64,000 nt of DNA from Mariprofundus ferrooxydans PV-1 (GTDB lineage: Bacteria > Pseudomonadota > Zetaproteobacteria > Mariprofundales > Mariprofundaceae). Below the pieces are notes generated by a model that was not told the origin of the DNA, did no database searches, and saw only the letters and a program-made list of their open reading frames with translations. Of this stretch, positions 19,206-26,273 are shown piece by piece. The DNA lies in contig NZ_DS022294.1 in the NCBI RefSeq assembly GCF_000153765.1, forward strand, positions 376,150 to 440,149. Direction: 5' to 3'. Within the stretch, counting starts at the first letter, position 1; each line of letters opens with the position of its first letter. The position numbers were made by a program, and so were the translations under genes.

Positions 19206-19703
19206 ATGAAACAAATCCTTACAGGTATCTGCCTGGGCATACTGTTACTTTCTGCCTGCAACAGTGCCGCTGACGAGGCCGCCGCCCCGACACACCAGAT
19301 CGGCACACTGACCTGTAATATCCTGCCTCACTCCGGCTTCAACCTGCTGATCCATTCAACCAGTGAAATCCGCTGCACATTCACCCCGTTAAACGGTAAC
19401 CGGGTCGAAAAATACAAGGGTGAAACAGGCATTGAGTTCGGTGTCGATATGAGTTTCAACAAACGCACAGAGATGGCCTATTCGGTTCTTTCCGATCATT
19501 TTTCGCCCGGCACAGGTCAGCTGAGCGGCAAATATTCAGGGGTCGGCGGTGGTGTCACGTTGGGCGTTTCCGTCGGCAACTCGGCTCCCATCAGAAATCA
19601 TGACAAAAACATCTCCCTGCAACCGGTTCAGTCCCGGAACAGCGGCGCTGGCGTTGCAGGGGGCTTTACCTATCTCTATCTGGAGCCGGACAACTCGCAG
19701 TAA
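19206..19703 (+). CDS. DUF992 family lipoprotein
   Basis: 165 residues after a strong AAAGGAGG site. The leader ends in a lipobox (LLLSAC), so the protein is probably lipid-anchored. The mature part follows the DUF992 pattern: IGTLTCNILP near its start, an internal EIRCTFTP strand with a second Cys that may pair with the first, and a run of Gly-rich strands (GKYSGVGGGVTLGVSVGNSA). Function unknown; members are beta-rich envelope proteins. Preceded and followed by unrelated genes in the same direction. Confidence 0.8.
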   Translation: MKQILTGICLGILLLSACNSAADEAAAPTHQIGTLTCNILPHSGFNLLIHSTSEIRCTFTPLNGNRVEKYKGETGIEFGVDMSFNKRTEMAYSVLSDHFSPGTGQLSGKYSGVGGGVTLGVSVGNSAPIRNHDKNISLQPVQSRNSGAGVAGGFTYLYLEPDNSQ

Positions 19704-19759
19704 GCGGGCCATCGCGCCAGCTCATTGAAGTTGCGCGCGATTGCGCGAGAATCCCCCCC

Positions 19760-20677
19760 ATGATCGATGCCGTCGTAAGCGCAACAGAGATCCGCAAACA
19801 CTTCGGAGAGCGTGAAGTGATATGCGGCGTAAATTTCGATATTCGCCCCGGTATATGCTTCGGCATTCTCGGCCCCAATGGCGCAGGTAAAACCACGCTG
19901 ATGCGCATGCTGACGGGCCTCTCCCCAATCACATCCGGCGACTACAGGTTGTTCGGCTCACCCGTTTCCGACACCTCGCTGCACCATCGCATCGGCGTTG
20001 TCCCGCAACAGGATAATCTGGATCCCGACTTTTCCGTGCGCCAGAACCTGAAGGTCTATGCCGGCTATTTCGGCATCGGCGCGGCAGAAGCAGACGCACG
20101 CATTGACGAGTTGCTGGAATTTTCCGCCCTGACCATGCGCGGCAATGACCAGGTATCCTCGCTCTCTGGCGGCATGCGCAGGCGATTGATGGTGGCCCGC
20201 GCCCTGATCAACAATCCCGACCTTATTGTGCTGGATGAGCCATCTACCGGGCTGGATCCGCAAGCTCGCCACCTGATCTGGCAGCGACTGCGTTCGCTGA
20301 AAACACAGGGGAAAACGCTGATCCTGACCACACACTATATGGAAGAGGCGGCAGAGCTGTGCGATGAACTGATTATCCTTGATCACGGCAGGATTCTGAC
20401 ACGCGGCGCACCGCGCGCGCTGATATCCGAACATGTCGAAGCCGAAGTCGTGGCGATCAGAGGGCTGAGTAACGAGCTGGATGCGATCGAATTGTGCGAA
20501 GGGTTGTCTGTCCGCCTCGATCATGTGGGCGATACGTGGTTTTGTTATGCCAGCGACGCGAGAGAGCTGGTCGCCCGTTGTACCGGCCGCCTTGAGCTCA
20601 CCTTTATCCATCGACCCGCCTCGCTGGAGGATGTCTTCCTCAAACTCACAGGTCGGGACATGAGGGAAGAGGGATGA
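19760..20677 (+). CDS. ABC transporter ATP-binding protein, NodI-like
   Basis: 305 residues. ATPase motifs are intact: Walker A GPNGAGKTT, the signature LSGGMRRRL, Walker B LIVLDEPSTGLDP, and the switch His in LTTHYMEEA. Length and the sequence FGILGPNGAGKTTLMRMLTG match the NodI/DrrA exporter subclass. Its stop overlaps the permease start by four bases (ATGA), so the two subunits are made together. The complex is an inner-membrane exporter; the substrate is unknown, and no nodulation genes are nearby. Confidence 0.9.
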   Translation: MIDAVVSATEIRKHFGEREVICGVNFDIRPGICFGILGPNGAGKTTLMRMLTGLSPITSGDYRLFGSPVSDTSLHHRIGVVPQQDNLDPDFSVRQNLKVYAGYFGIGAAEADARIDELLEFSALTMRGNDQVSSLSGGMRRRLMVARALINNPDLIVLDEPSTGLDPQARHLIWQRLRSLKTQGKTLILTTHYMEEAAELCDELIILDHGRILTRGAPRALISEHVEAEVVAIRGLSNELDAIELCEGLSVRLDHVGDTWFCYASDARELVARCTGRLELTFIHRPASLEDVFLKLTGRDMREEG

Positions 20678-21450
20678 ATCCATTCACACTCCTGCCCTCG
20701 CATATCCTGGCCGTCTGGCGCCGCAACTATCTTGTCTGGAGGAAACTCGCCGGCGTATCCATGCTCGGCAATTTCGGCGATCCTCTCCTCTACCTGCTCG
20801 GTCTCGGTTACGGCTTGGGTCACTATATCGGTGAGATGAACAGCATCCCCTACATGGCCTGGCTGGCCAGCGGCATCCTCTGCTCCAGCGCCATGAATAC
20901 AGCTACCTTCGAGGGCCTCTACTCCGCCTTCACCCGCATGAATCAACAGGGCACATGGGAGAGCATTCTCGCTACACCTGTGCGCATTCAGGAGATCATT
21001 GCGGGCGAGCAGATATGGGCTGCCACTAAAAGCCTGATCAGCGGCACAGCCATCTTTATTGTCGCAGGTCTGCTCGGCGGTATTCAACAGTGGGATACCG
21101 CGCTGCTGGCGCTGCCGGTCATTTTTCTGATCGGCCTGGCATTTGCCGGCCCTGCTCTGGCGATCTGTGCCGTATCTCCCAGTTACGATTTCTTCCTCTA
21201 CTATTTCACGCTGGCCGTCACGCCGATGTTTCTCTTCTGCGGCGTCTTCTATCCGATCGACACCCTGCCGGATTTTGCCCGCATGCTGGCACAGCTGCTG
21301 CCGCTGACCCATGCCGTGGCACTGGTCCGTCCGCTACTGACCGAAATGCCGTTAACACTGCCGTGGCTGCACGCAGGCGTACTTGCGCTCTACGCGCTGG
21401 CAGGCTTTACCCTTGCCGCCCGACTTGCCGCCCGCCGCCTGCTGCGCTGA
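20674..21450 (+). CDS. ABC-2 type transporter permease, NodJ-like
   Basis: 258 residues with six hydrophobic helices and the ABC-2 signature region near the end (FCGVFYPIDTLPDFARMLAQ, then LLPLTHAVALVRPLL). The early block RRNYLVWRKLAGVSMLGNFG, then DPLLYLLGLGYGLG, is typical of NodJ. Partner of the ATPase it overlaps; two copies of each would form the exporter. Confidence 0.9.
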   Translation: MNPFTLLPSHILAVWRRNYLVWRKLAGVSMLGNFGDPLLYLLGLGYGLGHYIGEMNSIPYMAWLASGILCSSAMNTATFEGLYSAFTRMNQQGTWESILATPVRIQEIIAGEQIWAATKSLISGTAIFIVAGLLGGIQQWDTALLALPVIFLIGLAFAGPALAICAVSPSYDFFLYYFTLAVTPMFLFCGVFYPIDTLPDFARMLAQLLPLTHAVALVRPLLTEMPLTLPWLHAGVLALYALAGFTLAARLAARRLLR

Positions 21451-21562
21451 CACAAGAGTACACTCGCATAACATATTTCGATCCTCTTGTTTGGTGATAT
21501 CGCTCACTGCCCTAAGCCCGGCGCATCGTTTGAATGGCCCTGACACCAACGGAGGTCTACCG

Positions 21563-21952
21563 ATGAAAAAAATAGTGATTACTCTACTCTCACTTTTTGC
21601 CCTGATGAGCATTGCTTCCAATGCCATGGCCGCAGATGCCACTGCATGGGAAAAGACAAAGGCCCTCACCAGCACAGTTGTCGAATGGACCGTTGATAAA
21701 TCTGTACAGGGTTGGCAGGCAACCAAAAATGGTGCCGCCAACATCACCGGCTGGGCGGCTGAAAAGTCCAAACAGGGCTGGAAAGCGACCAAGCAGGGCA
21801 CCGGTCATCTCGCCCAATGGACTGCCGAAAAAGCAAAACAAGGCTGGCAGGCAACCAAGCGCGGCACAGCCAATGCCGGTAAGTGGGTAACGGAAAAAAA
21901 CGAGAATGCCATGAAACACAACAAAAAACCGGCAACAGGATTAACCGCGTAG
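21563..21952 (+). CDS. Exported protein with three 22-residue Trp/Lys repeats
   Basis: 129 residues behind GGAGG. A signal peptide ends at AMAA. The mature protein carries three consecutive units of exactly 22 residues with the pattern W-x2-[DE]-K-[SA]-x-QGW-x-ATK-x-G-[AT]-x6, then a fourth partial unit (WVTEKNENAMK). A period of 22 equals two 11-residue turns and predicts a lysine-rich amphipathic helix, like apolipoprotein or LEA repeats. No family recognised. It could lie on a membrane surface or cover another envelope component. A perfect terminator follows the stop by 11 bases, so it is the last gene of its transcript. Confidence 0.7.
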   Translation: MKKIVITLLSLFALMSIASNAMAADATAWEKTKALTSTVVEWTVDKSVQGWQATKNGAANITGWAAEKSKQGWKATKQGTGHLAQWTAEKAKQGWQATKRGTANAGKWVTEKNENAMKHNKKPATGLTA

Positions 21953-21962
21953 TATTGAGCGA

Positions 21963-22003
21963 ACCGGGGAGGCGATCCAACGATCGCCTCCCCGGTCTGT
22001 TTT
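21963..22003 (+). terminator. Rho-independent terminator
   Basis: A perfect 15-base-pair stem, ACCGGGGAGGCGATC (21963-21977) with GATCGCCTCCCCGGT (21982-21996) around CAAC, followed by CTGTTTTT. It closes the transcript of the 22-residue-repeat protein. Confidence 0.92.
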
Positions 22004-22066
22004 TACCCGACACCGCCGTTGCACGCTATACGTTAACTTGCAGAATAGCGGCACGCATGTGCATCA

Positions 22067-22093
22067 CCTGCACCTGCTATAGCCACGTGCAGG
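22067..22093 (+). promoter_or_regulatory. Hairpin overlapping the ribosome-binding site of the 37-residue protein
   Basis: CCTGCAC (22067-22073) pairs with GTGCAGG (22087-22093), and the right arm contains the first three bases of the AGGAG Shine-Dalgarno at 22091-22095. The folded RNA would limit ribosome access to the ATG at 22101. Structural inference only. Confidence 0.3.
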
Positions 22094-22100
22094 AGTAGCC

Positions 22101-22214
22101 ATGAAGCTGTCGACAAAAATCATACTGGGTATCGCCATCGCTGCAGTCATCTTTTTCGGACTGGAAACACTGATCGCCGGCCATTTCATGACGCAATTCT
22201 CCGGCAGCCGCTGA
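22101..22214 (+). CDS. Small membrane protein, 37 aa
   Basis: ATG at 22101 with AGGAG six bases upstream. The protein is MKLSTKIILGIAIAAVIFFG, then LETLIAGHFMTQFSGSR: a positively charged start, one hydrophobic helix of about 16-18 residues, and a short polar tail with a Glu and His. It is either a single-pass small protein or an uncleaved leader. Good ribosome site, charge pattern (inside-positive) and lack of overlap with any other gene support it; no homologue is recognised. Confidence 0.5.
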   Translation: MKLSTKIILGIAIAAVIFFGLETLIAGHFMTQFSGSR

Positions 22215-22225
22215 TTCTTATACCC

Positions 22226-22732
22226 TCAACCGCCCAACAGTCCGTGATAAATCGCCAGTGTCACGGCATCAAAACAGACAAAGAGAATCAATTCCGGCGC
22301 ATCATTGATATCCTGAAAGTCGGCGCAGGTGCGTACAGCAATGCGCGCGGCGGCTTCCTGTGGATAAGCGTAAGCGCCGGTAGAAATCGAGGGAAAGGCA
22401 ACCGATGCGAGGCTGCGGCCCAAAGCCAGAGCCAGGCTGTTGCGGTAGCAGGCGGCAAGCACCTCCGCTTCACCCTCCCCGCCGCCATGCCAGATCGGAC
22501 CGACCGTATGAATCACGTAACGGGCAGGCAAACGATAGGCGGCGGTCATTTTCGCCTCTCCGGCATTGCAACCGCCCAGCCTACGACACTCATCCAACAG
22601 AGCAGGACCCGCTGCGCGGTGAATCGCCCCGTCAACACCGCCACCTCCAAGCAGCGAGGTATTCGCTGCATTGACGATCGCATCAACATTCAACATGGTG
22701 ATATCAGCCTGAACTGAACGCATGTCGGTCAT
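22226..22732 (-). CDS. ymdB: Macrodomain protein, O-acetyl-ADP-ribose deacetylase
   Basis: 168 residues from the ATG at 22732, behind a perfect GGAGG. Macrodomain markers are [20 protein letters not shown] and [23 protein letters not shown] and [12 protein letters not shown], as in the YmdB/MacroD class that removes acetyl from O-acetyl-ADP-ribose and mono-ADP-ribose from proteins. The catalytic Asn and Asp positions (NAAN, GVDGA) are kept. It is convergent with the 37-residue gene. A 45-base longer frame exists but lacks a ribosome site. Confidence 0.93.
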   Translation of the reverse strand: MTDMRSVQADITMLNVDAIVNAANTSLLGGGGVDGAIHRAAGPALLDECRRLGGCNAGEAKMTAAYRLPARYVIHTVGPIWHGGGEGEAEVLAACYRNSLALALGRSLASVAFPSISTGAYAYPQEAAARIAVRTCADFQDINDAPELILFVCFDAVTLAIYHGLLGG

Positions 22733-22883
22733 GATACACCTCCGGAAACGGTCTGCCTGAGAGTGATTATAGATCAATCAGTACGGGCTTTCCGATTCGG
22801 ATCTGTTTTTAAGCAGGTACGCTGCAACCACGCTCGGCAATCTTGCCGGCCATCCATGCTGTCAGCTGCGTTTTACGCAATGG

Positions 22884-23063
22884 CTATTCATCCTGATCCG
22901 GATCTTTCGATGCATACCGGAGCTTCAGAATAAAAACGACCCCTACCACCAAAAGGAAAATACATACGAAAACATCCAGCACCAGCGTCAGCGACACCTT
23001 GGTGCCCAATAGCTCCGTCAGAAATCTGAGCAGTGCATCGAACGGATCGATTGTTGGTTTCAT
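22884..23063 (-). CDS. Small single-pass membrane protein, 59 aa
   Basis: The ATG at 23063 follows GGGGGA. The protein starts MKPTIDPFDALLRFLTELLG, has one strongly hydrophobic helix (LTLVLDVFVCIFLLVVGVVF) and ends in the charged tail KLRYASKDPDQDE. A longer frame begins at 23135, but its first 24 residues are low-quality. No family recognised. It may be co-transcribed with the neighbouring leftward membrane-protein gene, although 221 bases separate them. Confidence 0.5.
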   Translation of the reverse strand: MKPTIDPFDALLRFLTELLGTKVSLTLVLDVFVCIFLLVVGVVFILKLRYASKDPDQDE

Positions 23064-23284
23064 GACTGAGTCCCCCGTCTGTGAAGCGGGAGAGCTTGCC
23101 GCCGGGCACCCCGCATGAACAGCTTGCTGTTTCATCCCCCCGCTCGCAGGTCATCAGAGCTGTCTCAAAATATCGGGGCAATCACGCCGCAGGTCGGCCA
23201 ATCCGTATCTTGCAGCGACCGGGCACCCACCATGATCATCGGCTCGCGCGTGCATCGAACTTTGCATCACTGAGCTATCGCACA

Positions 23285-23869
23285 TCACCCCGGTAATTCG
23301 CGCACTTCCACCGGCATCGCCCTGATCTTTTCGTAGATCCGTCGCATGCGACGGATCGGCCACCAGTCATAGAGATAGATCTGGATCGGTCGCCACATCG
23401 CCACCCAACCACAGATCAGCAGCCCCTCACCGAACATGTCGCGCACCAGCCCCGGGTGCGGCGTACTCAACATCTCGCGCCCAGCGAGACAAGCGAACAG
23501 GAACAACAGGCCGATGATCAGGGACGCCCTTCCCTGCAAAAGCATGAAACGCAGATTCATGTCGGCGTGATGAGCGCAATAATCGAAATAGTTGCACACA
23601 GCTGTCGGTATTGAGCGCGCCTGCTCACTGTCGCACTCACTCGCCGGTAAATAGATCACCAGTTTCAGCGGCAGGGCCAGCGGAAAATCCTGCACCGTAT
23701 CGACGATATAGCTTTCGGCATCGGCATCGAGGTCTTTCTCGATAAACGGGGCGGGGTCGAGTGAGTTAAACAGACGTCGTGCTTCACTCAAATGCAGTTC
23801 GACAAGATAATCTTCGCCCTCGCGTCCATAGTGCGCGGTGATACGGCGGAGGGGCGAGAACAGGTGCAT
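23285..23869 (-). CDS. Hypothetical membrane protein, 194 aa
   Basis: A soluble N-terminal half (about residues 1-108) is followed by two membrane helices (LIIGLLFLFACLAG and LLICGWVAMWRPIQIYLYDW) and a basic tail (RRMRRIYEKIRAMPVEVREL). The N-terminal half contains YLVELHLSEARRLFNSLDPA, then PFIEKDLDADAESYIVD. The motif YDWWPIRRMRRIYEKI at the second membrane border is conserved in a family of uncharacterised proteins in several proteobacteria, as far as can be recalled. Topology predicts both ends in the cytoplasm. Function unknown. Confidence 0.6.
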   Translation of the reverse strand: MHLFSPLRRITAHYGREGEDYLVELHLSEARRLFNSLDPAPFIEKDLDADAESYIVDTVQDFPLALPLKLVIYLPASECDSEQARSIPTAVCNYFDYCAHHADMNLRFMLLQGRASLIIGLLFLFACLAGREMLSTPHPGLVRDMFGEGLLICGWVAMWRPIQIYLYDWWPIRRMRRIYEKIRAMPVEVRELPG

Positions 23870-23953
23870 GATCTGACTCTAAAACAGGCACGCGGGAAAA
23901 TCCATCGCATCGAATAAAGCAGTAACACAGCGCGACATTGCTGTTCATCAACA

Positions 23954-24565
23954 CTATGCGCGTCGCATGTAAATGGTAAAATCATCCGGCAGGTAGTCGC
24001 TACGACAACGGCAGTCCGGGGTCAGCGTGGCACAGAACTCCAGTATGCTGCCTGGATCGTAAGCTTGCATGTCACCGAGTTGCGTCACGGAAAATTTTCT
24101 GGCATCCAGCATATTAAATGCCACACCCTGGCGACATAGTTCGAACATGCGAGTGATCACGCGACGTGCGTAACCGCCATCATCATGCAGATTCCAGTTT
24201 AGCGTTCCGGAGAGCACAACCCAGTCAAATGATCGGGGCGGCCAGGCAAAGTCGAACAGCTCCCCGCATAACAGGTTCAATCCCGGATTCATGCGCGCAC
24301 CTGTTGCCAGAATCTCCGGCGACAGATCGATACCGGTATAATCCACGCTCAAATCATGACCGCGCAGCCAGCTGTGCAAATCCGCAAAGCCACAGCCCAC
24401 ATCCAGCAGGGAGTCCCCGGCAGACACACCGATATCAGCCAGCACTCTGAACAGCACTTTCTGCAAGCCTCGTGACTGCCAGAACAGCGCATCCGGCGCA
24501 TAGCCGTGGAGATTCAGGCTATCGCGGTGGCGCTCGATCAGGCGACGGCGCTGCAACGGATTCAT
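23954..24565 (-). CDS. Class I SAM-dependent methyltransferase
   Basis: 203 residues from the ATG at 24565 (MNPLQRRRLIERHRDSLNLH). The glycine-rich SAM site is LLDVGCGFADL and the acidic residue after strand 2 is in YTGIDLSPEIL. A later block, WVVLSGTLNWNL, corresponds to motif IV. A frame open for 52 further codons upstream lacks homology and a ribosome site. The substrate is unknown; the length suits a small-molecule or tRNA-type methylase. Confidence 0.85.
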   Translation of the reverse strand: MNPLQRRRLIERHRDSLNLHGYAPDALFWQSRGLQKVLFRVLADIGVSAGDSLLDVGCGFADLHSWLRGHDLSVDYTGIDLSPEILATGARMNPGLNLLCGELFDFAWPPRSFDWVVLSGTLNWNLHDDGGYARRVITRMFELCRQGVAFNMLDARKFSVTQLGDMQAYDPGSILEFCATLTPDCRCRSDYLPDDFTIYMRRA

Positions 24566-24951
24566 ATCATCGGCAGATGCATGATTGATGAGCCAAAACG
24601 GCCCCCACGAGCGCATAACGTAAGCAGATGATTGAATTTGGCTGCTGCATGATAGCCCTCCACGCCATGATCCTGATAGTGGCACTATATCCACTGCAGG
24701 AGCTAAAACCATACTAGGCAACGCCGTCTTATGGCATCATACTTGCTCCGATTTGGGCAGCAGACTCTTTGCCGGAGCGCACTCTGAAAGTGTACACTCA
24801 AGGGTGATTTCTCCGTAAAACGGCTGCGACATGCGCAGAGAAACAATAATGGCTGAGAGCAATCGTTTCGCTTGCTCACCCGGCAACGGATCTGTTGATT
24901 CATAATGATGGCGCGACCTTTGTTGCCGGGGCAGAAAACCAGGAAGGTTGA
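24566..24951. other. 386-base intergenic stretch upstream of the split kinase gene
   Basis: No convincing reading frame. It holds the divergent promoters of the methyltransferase (leftward) and the CHASE kinase (rightward). CCCGGCAAC (24879-24887) and GTTGCCGGG (24922-24930) form a 9-base inverted repeat around 34 bases just before the original kinase start; it could be an operator or a leader stem. Promoter boxes cannot be assigned with confidence. Confidence 0.4.
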
Positions 24952-24986
24952 ATGACCACTGCTGTAGACAGAGATATACCAGACAT
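24952..24986 (+). pseudogene. Severed 5' end of the CHASE hybrid kinase gene
   Basis: ATG at 24952 follows AGGAAGG and opens MTTAVDRDIPD, 11 codons that run into the 9-base target duplication ACCAGACAT. Joined across the IS element, this reads directly in frame into [10 protein letters not shown] at 26272. The native start was therefore here, with a good ribosome site, and the insertion cut off the first 11 codons. After insertion this fragment reads into the IS. Confidence 0.75.
24978..24986. repeat. Target-site duplication, left copy
   Basis: ACCAGACAT lies directly outside the left terminal repeat of the IS and is repeated at 26265-26273 directly outside the right one. Nine bases is within the range for IS4-family elements. 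Confidence 0.8.
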
Positions 24987-25025
24987 CACGGCTGTCCGGT
25001 TAAGGAATCCGGAGGGATAAAAAAA

Positions 25026-25100
25026 GGTCTGAATTCCCAAGGGATATGGTAGATTTATTGTGATTGAGACAGCAAATCTACGCCCCGGAGAATTCAGACC
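25026..25100 (+). promoter_or_regulatory. Nested stem-loop masking the transposase start
   Basis: GGTCTGAATTC (25026-25036) pairs perfectly with GAATTCAGACC (25090-25100), and inside it GTAGATTT (25049-25056) pairs with AAATCTAC (25074-25081). The outer right arm ends at the base before the transposase ATG and takes in the last base of its GGAG. A transcript entering from outside would fold and hide the start, whereas one begun inside the loop would not. IS10 and IS50 are known to use such protection; its use here is inferred. Confidence 0.55.
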
Positions 25101-26251
25101 ATGAAGCATGCTAACACGGTTTTTCATCAATTGCTCAGAGTGATTCCGCGTCACCGTTTTGAGGAGGTTGTCAGGCGTTATGATGGTGACAGGCGTATCC
25201 GCAGTTTGTCCTGCTGGACGCAGTTTTGCGTCATGCTCTATGCGCAGCTTTGCTCCCGGCAGTCTCTGCGGGATGTGGTTTCGGCATGGGAAAGTCACGC
25301 CAGCAGGCACTATCACCTGGGAGCAGGCTCGGTGAGGCGTTCCACGCTTGCTGATGCCAATGTGAAGCGCTCTGCGGGCATGTATCTGGAGCTGTTTTAC
25401 TGGCTTTTGCATCAGTTTCGCGGCAAGGGCATCCACCGCAAGGATGCCGTTCGGCTGATTGACTCCACGACGATTGACCTGTGCAAGCATCAGTTTGAAT
25501 GGGCGAGCTTCCGCACCGGCAAATCGGGCGTGAAGGTGCATACGGTGTATGACCCTGATGCGCAGGTTCCCACCTTCTTTTCCATCACCGCAGCCAAAAA
25601 GCATGACAAGAAGGCTGCGGAGCACATGCCCCTGTTGCCCGGCGCCACTTATGTGTTCGACAGGGCCTACAACGATTACGCATGGTTCCATGACCTGACA
25701 CAAAGGGATATCCGCTTCGTCAGCCGCATGAAGCGCAACGCGGAATCGAGGTAGTGGCAACGCTCCCTGTATCAGATGACGGTGTATTGGAAGACCAGCA
25801 TATCCGTCTGTCATCGGCCAAAGGCAGGAAGGAATGTCCGACCATCCTGCGCCGCATCTGCTTCGTGCATGAGGAAGATGGCAAGAAGCTTGTCTTTATC
25901 ACCAATGACCTGAAGCGCTCCGCCGGAGCCATCGCAGCCCTGTACAAACAGCGCTGGCAAATTGAACTGTTCTTCAGGTGGATTAAACAGAACCTGAAGA
26001 TCAAACGCTTCATCGGCACATCCGAGAACGCTGTCAAAATCCAGATTATCATTGCCATGATCGCCTATCTGCTGCTGCACATGGCAAGAAGGATCCTGCC
26101 TGCAAGCCGATCCATGCAACAACTGGCGAGACTCGTTTCCGTCAACCTCATGCAGCGACGAAACTTGCTCGAATTGCTGGCTGATTCCCCACCGCCGCCA
26201 AAGCGACGATTCGCCATAAATCAGCGACAAATGTGCCTCATCAATGCTTAA
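25101..26251 (+). pseudogene. IS4-family DDE transposase, one frameshift
   Basis: The first frame (25101-25754) has LIDSTTID with the first catalytic Asp and VFDRAYND with the second. The second frame (to 26251) has YKQRWQIELFFRWIKQ, the Y-R-E-K motif with the catalytic Glu. RMKRNAE is followed in the 0 frame by a stop. Restoring one A (GAATCG to GAAATCG near 25745) gives NAEIEVVATLPVSDD and a continuous protein of about 383 residues. No slippery heptamer is present, so programmed frameshifting is unlikely. The element is probably dead unless this is a sequencing error. Confidence 0.82.
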
Positions 26252-26264
26252 CCGGACAACAGTG

Positions 26265-26273
26265 ACCAGACAT
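26265..26273. repeat. Target-site duplication, right copy
   Basis: ACCAGACAT directly follows the right terminal repeat. Its last two bases plus the next G make the ATG at 26272. Confidence 0.8.

Larger units (their letters stand above)
24987..26264 (+). mobile_element. IS4-family insertion sequence, 1278 bp, full length
   Basis: The ends are CACGGCTGTCCGGTTAAG at 24987-25004 and, on the other strand, CACTGTTGTCCGGTTAAG at 26264-26247 (16 of 18 identical). ACCAGACAT follows on both outer sides, so boundaries and transposition are well supported. A single transposase gene fills the element, interrupted by one frameshift. Intact repeats and duplication imply a fairly recent insertion. It lies inside the coding start of a hybrid kinase gene, in the same direction as that gene. 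Confidence 0.88.

Noticed and set aside
19760-21450. Nodulation-factor exporter
   Set aside because: NodI/NodJ-like ABC pairs are common outside rhizobia and no nod genes are near; only the family label is justified.
24900-25814. 304-codon reading frame on the minus strand across the IS
   Set aside because: Shadow of the transposase gene; no ribosome site or recognisable protein features.
25101-26251. Programmed -1 frameshift in the transposase
   Set aside because: No slippery heptamer or downstream stimulatory structure at the junction near 25745. IS4-family transposases are normally single-frame, and restoring one A repairs the frame.
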